Assembly: GCF_024679245.1 (NCBI RefSeq)
Contig: NC_090177.1
Location: 25,274,950-25,338,949 of the forward strand
DNA length: 64,000 nucleotides
From: Pseudorasbora parva
Taxonomy: Eukaryota; Chordata; Actinopteri; Cypriniformes; Gobionidae
Reading direction: 5' to 3'
Position 1 is the stretch's first letter. Every line of letters begins with the position of its first letter. The notes beneath the pieces were generated by a model that saw nothing but the letters and a program-made list of their open reading frames with translations, had not been told where the DNA came from and made no database searches. Positions 58,787 to 64,000 of the stretch are shown in pieces. A program made the translations under genes and the position numbers.

Positions 58787-60639
58787 ATGTCTGGTTCACT
58801 ATCTTTCTGGGGACTCAGCATAGACGTAATGGTTTTTATGCTGTACAAACCATATATTCTGTCCTCCTACACTGCTCCTACCCCAAACCTACCCATCACA
58901 CAACTTTCTGCATTTTCACCTTTTCAAAAGAACTCATTCTGTATGATTTATAAGCTTTTGTACCCATTGGGACGTCCCCATGAGTCTGTGTGCATTCAGG
59001 GTTAAGTCTCCAGCAGGCTAGAAAACCATTCACACACACACACAGAGGCAAGGTTTTTTGCTTGAAAACTTATACAATATTGCCCTCTACTGGTCATTTA
59101 AGTGAGAGCATAAGTGTTGAAAAAAAAAAAAAAAACAGCCAGTGTGATATATAGAATAACCAGCAGGTGGGAGTATAGCCTTATTTATGAACCAGGCACT
59201 TGTGTGCTTATTTTGTCTTTTTTAGGCTTTTGCTACGGGAAGACCGTTTGAGATATTCAATAACCGTTCGCATTTTAGCATCTTCCGTATATTTACTTCA
59301 TGTTGTCCGAGTTTGGAGGAGATTGAATGAATCGCTTTTGAGGAGATGGTAAAAACTCAGAGCTTGTTTTTATGATTTTTCAAGATTGAAACCAAATTAT
59401 CTGACTTCCTGTTGGTCACAGCTAATGACAGTAAATTAGAAAGTTGTCCGGCTCGAAAAGTACAATATATATACCGAGTTTGGTGAATGTAGATAAAACT
59501 AACCCCCCACTTTGGACAAAAGTGACACTTCCTGCTGCCAGTTGGTGGCGCTATAACTTTGACTCACAAAAGTCATATCCATGTGATCGTCCTCTTACAA
59601 CGAACACACAGCTGAAGTTTCATCAAAATGAATTAATGTATGCAAAAGTTATAACACACTTCCTGTTTCCCTTTTCTCGCCATAAATTCGTCTCTTCGCC
59701 ACGGCCAAACCGTTTGAGATATCAAAAAGTTGCTCGCAATTTAGCATCCTCAGTGTCTTGACTTCATGCTGACCGAGTTTGGTGCTGATCGGGTGAATCG
59801 TCTAGGAGGAGTATCGCAAATTCCAGAGCATGCGTTTTCCGAACAACCCATAATAGCTCACTTCCTGTTGGGCTGACACATAACTTAGAGCACGAAAGTT
59901 GTTCAGCCCGATGAGCTCTATATGTGTACCGAGTTTCATATATGTACGTGAAAGTGTGTTTGATTTATAGACCACGTTTTCAGACCCCACTTTAGGGGGC
60001 GCTGTCGAGCCCCCCTGCCACGCCCGGGTCCCAGACTCAGCCCGGCCCTGATGGCCGCGCATTCTGATGCGTGTGCAAAGTTTCAAGAGTTTTCGAGCAT
60101 GGGAAAGGCCCCAAAAATGCCCAAATAGTCGGTAAAAAAAATAATAATATATAATTAAAGCTGCGAGCAGCGATGACGGGCCCAAGCCGGTGGCACCGCC
60201 ACCCCGGTGGGATCAGCTTAACTGTGCACAGCAGGCCAATAGGCATTTAATATGGGAAAAAATAAATAAAGGGACTATGTCAAAGTCAATTGAATTCACC
60301 TCATTAACTGCAGCAACTGGTGCTGCTATGACCAGGAACCACAACACTCACATCTCTGAGATCAATTACATTTTATTCATTAATTTTATGTCAGATGATG
60401 TCAAATGTCAATTTCAAATGAGTGCAGAATACTGTCCAAATGCTGAAGTTGTATTATCCTTACACTTCTCTTAAAAATAAATTAAGCCAAATCACAGAGA
60501 CCGCAACAATGATTTTAATATCAGTGTCAGGTAAGAGTAATATGCGTGCATATAATTTATGGAAGTTTATTATTAACAGCCACTTTTATAAAATCATGTG
60601 AATTTTTTTTTTTTTAATCCATTTGAATTTTATCAACAA

Positions 60640-61036
60640 CACTGTAAAAAATGATGGTTGTTTTTTGTTGGTTTACCTTAAAAAACTAAGTAACCTGGTT
60701 GCCTTGAAATTTTTAGTTTATTGAAATTAAAAATGTGAGTTGATACAATGAAGGAAATTTGTTTAATAAATAGAAACTCAAAATATTATTGTATCTGAAC
60801 CACATAAAAAATGTGATAAATCATGAAAATAGCACTATTTGGCATGTTTCACTGCGTCATCAGAAATAAAACACACACAATTACCTAATATGCTTAAAAA
60901 ATCTTTTAATAATCTTTTAATAAAGGTTGTCGAATCTCAAAAAAATTTCATTATATTAACTCAAAATTTCAATTTCAATGAACTCAACATTTTAAGGCAA
61001 CCAGATAACTTTTTTTCTAAATAATTTTTTACAGTG
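60640..61036 (+). mobile_element. MITE with CACTGTAAAAAAT inverted ends inserted in array unit 5
   Basis: Begins CACTGTAAAAAAT and ends ATTTTTTACAGTG. It splits a stretch (TTTTATCAA...AATAATTAGTTTAAAG) that is continuous in units 1-4, so it inserted after the array formed. Confidence 0.75.
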
Positions 61037-61201
61037 AAATAATTAGTTTAAAGAGGTGTCATACGTGATCTTTGCAAACACAGCACATGACCTTCTTTAA
61101 AGCCCATGTTATAGAAAACAATTAAAAGTATTAGGATATAATAGGTCACTTTCAATTATGAGCAAGCTCAAATCAGCTCAGCCCATCCCCCATCCCCCAT
61201 C

Positions 61202-61204
61202 CAC

Positions 61205-61250
<46 letters not shown>

Positions 61251-61255
61251 CACAC

Positions 61256-61346
<91 letters not shown>

Positions 61347-61428
61347 CAAGTTTATTTTGCTTCAAAACTTATACAATACAGACACACTGTAGTAAGCTGA
61401 AGGTAGAAATCAGCCCCCCCACCTCTCT

Positions 61429-61502
<74 letters not shown>

Positions 61503-61541
61503 GTAAGCTGCAGGTAGAAATCAGCCCCCCTCCCTCTCTCT

Positions 61542-61623
<82 letters not shown>
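61202..61623. repeat. (CA)n blocks with a short GTAGTAAGCTGCAGG minisatellite in unit 5
   Basis: Three CA blocks separated by spacers of the form GTAGTAAGCTG(A/C)AGGTAGAA followed by ATCAGCCCCCC. The same spacer type occurs at 58713-58756 in unit 4. Confidence 0.85.
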
Positions 61624-61627
<4 letters not shown>

Positions 61628-61977
61628 GTAATGCTGCAGGCAGCCCTTATCAGCTCAGCCCATCCCCCCCTCCACACACACATACACACACACTTGCATA
61701 CGTACACTCATGTCTGGTTCACTATCTTTCTGGGGACTCATAGACGTAATGGTTTTTATGCTGTACAAACCATATATTCTGTCCTCCTACACTCCCCCTG
61801 ACCCTAAACCTACCCATCACACAACTTTCTGCATTTTTACATTTTCAAACGAACTCATTCTCTATGATTTATAAGCTTCTGTACCCATTGGGACCTCAGT
61901 TTAGGTCCCTACAGTGACACGAGTCCCAATGAGTCTGTGTGCATTCAGGTTGAAGTCCCCAACAGGCTAGAAAACCA

Positions 61978-62061
<84 letters not shown>

Positions 62062-62584
62062 GTGATCCTGAGAGAGGGAGGGGGAATGACAGACACAAAA
62101 TCTAAACAGTGAGAGAATATTGTTTTTATTTCACTATCTGAAAACACTGTTTTGCAATAACAACAATAGTTTTATCTTCAAAACAGTGTTCCCTAGGACA
62201 TATCCCACCTGGTTACGAAATAAGGCTACACTCCCACCTTCTGGTTATACTATATTTAGTTATTCTACATTTATATTTAAACAAAAGGCATTAATCTTCT
62301 CATTTTTTAAGTTACACACTACTTTTTTTTTCTTTTTTTTAAAGACAATTAAATTAGTTTTTTTCTTTTGTTAGTAATTTTTATATTTATATTTTTCTAT
62401 TAATAATTATTTGTATTAACACAATTATTTAACTAATTATATAAAACAATATTGTCAATGCCCTACAAATAAACTGGTTTTATACTTTTTTTTTTTTTTA
62501 TTCAAACCCAGAATAAAATGTTTTATCCTTCAATGAAGGCCAAAGCACAGCATTGGGAGGTAATCTTTTTAGACAGAAGAGTGG

Positions 62585-62617
<33 letters not shown>

Positions 62618-62701
62618 TAGAAATCAGTGACACGTGTCCCCATGAGTCTGTGTGCATTCAGGTTGAAGTCCCCACCAGGCTAGAAAAAAGAACACAAACA
62701 C

Positions 62702-62795
<94 letters not shown>

Positions 62796-64000
62796 GTAAT
62801 GCTGAAGTATGCTGAAGGCAACTCTTATCAGTTAAGCCCATCAACCATCCCCCATCCACAACATACACACCCACCCACAAACACACACACATACACACAC
62901 ACTCATGTCTGGTTCACTATCTTTCTGGGGACGTAATGGTTTTTATGCTGTACAAACCATATATTCTGTCCTCCTACACTGCTCCTGCCCCTAAACCTAC
63001 CCATCACACAAAACTTTCTTCAAAAGAACTCATTCTGTTTGATTTATAAGCTTTTGTACCCATTGGGAAGTCCCCATGAGTCTGTGTGCATTCAGGTTTA
63101 AGTCCCCACTAAGCTAGAAAACCATTCACACACCCAGAGAGGCAAGGTTTTTTGCTTGAAAACTTATACAATATTGCCCTCTACTGGTCATTTAAGGGAG
63201 AACATAAGTGTTGAGAAAAAAAAAGAAAAAAAAAACTGTGATTATATAGAATAACCAGCAGGTGGGAGTATAGCCTTATTTATGAACCAGGCACGTGTGT
63301 TCTTATTTAGTCTTTTTTAGGCTTTTGCTACGGGAAAACCGTTTGAGATATCCAATAACCGTTCGCATTTTAGCATCTTCTGTATATTTACTTCATGTTG
63401 TCCGAGTTTGGAGGAGATTGAATGAATCGCTTTTGAGGAGAAGGTAAAAACTCAGAGCTCGCTTTCGACTTCTTGTTATCTTCCAACCAAATTATCTGAC
63501 TTCCTGTTGGTCACAGCTAATGACTGTAAATTAGAAAGTTGTCCGGCTCAAAATGTACAATATATATACCGAGTTTGGTAACTGTAGATAAAACTAACCC
63601 CCCGCTTTGGACAAAAGATGGCGCTACTGAGCCCCTCTACCACGCCCGTTTCTGAATCTTTGCTTGCATCTTCTGGACAGCATGTCTGATGTGTGTGTTG
63701 AGTTTCATGTAATTTCAAGCATGTGAAGAGTCTCAAAAACACCAAAAAAGATTATTAGACTTTGACACGTTGCCATGACAACAGTTTTTCTAGAATCAGG
63801 AATCCATTAATATGTCTATATCTGCCATGTTTTGACATTATACTGATGAAGTTTGAAGTAAATCGGGTGAAAATAAGATGGGTATTTAAAGTAATTTTGA
63901 AAGTGACACACTTCCTGCTGCCAGTTGGTGGCGCTATAACTTTGTCTCACAAAAGTCATATCCATGTGATCGGCCTCTTACAACGAACACACAGCTGAAG

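Overview
The window looks like nuclear DNA of a teleost, most likely a cyprinid (carp, minnow or zebrafish relative). The genes are vertebrate genes split by many short GT-AG introns. The intergenic and intronic DNA is AT-rich and packed with fish-type DNA-transposon remnants, L2-type LINE tails and long (CA)n, (TA)n and (GTAT)n tracts. All exon coordinates were derived by eye from splice signals, reading-frame phase and remembered family sequences; nothing was aligned or searched.

Layout. A DNase I-family endonuclease gene lies on the minus strand (605-5247, 8 coding exons). A BTG/TOB-family antiproliferative gene follows on the plus strand (7159-7853). About 4.6 kb of MITE-like elements separates it from an osteoglycin (class III small leucine-rich proteoglycan) gene on the plus strand (12470-14552, 7 coding exons). 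Then come three minus-strand genes: uqcc5/smim4, a complex III assembly factor (15897-16445, 2 exons); kctd6, a Cullin-3 adaptor (17337-19068, 2 coding exons); and abhd6, a monoacylglycerol lipase (21445-24926, 8 coding exons). A decayed hAT transposon and microsatellites (25.9-28.0 kb) separate abhd6 from the 3' end of a strongly divergent filamin gene (minus strand, 28481-45303, 32 recognised coding exons). From about 46.0 kb to the window end there is a head-to-tail array of at least five 2.7-4.7 kb units rich in (CA)n.

Context. kctd6, abhd6, a DNASE1L-type gene and a filamin also lie together on human 3p14 (KCTD6, ABHD6, DNASE1L3, FLNB). This marks the block as a piece of that ancestral neighbourhood, and the filamin is best read as an FLNB-related copy. 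The genes do not form one pathway.

Most unusual content. (1) The filamin keeps recognisable repeats 9-11, 16-21 and 24. Where a normal filamin has repeats 12-15 it carries seven tandem two-exon modules of fast-diverging filamin-like repeats in matching intron phases, and repeats 22-23 are missing. Its actin-binding N-terminus was not found in the window. (2) The adjoining macrosatellite-like array carries three CTCF-core-like motifs per unit in the same order and orientation in all five units (15 sites). (3) Two hAT-type non-autonomous elements in opposite orientation have perfect 8-bp target duplications.
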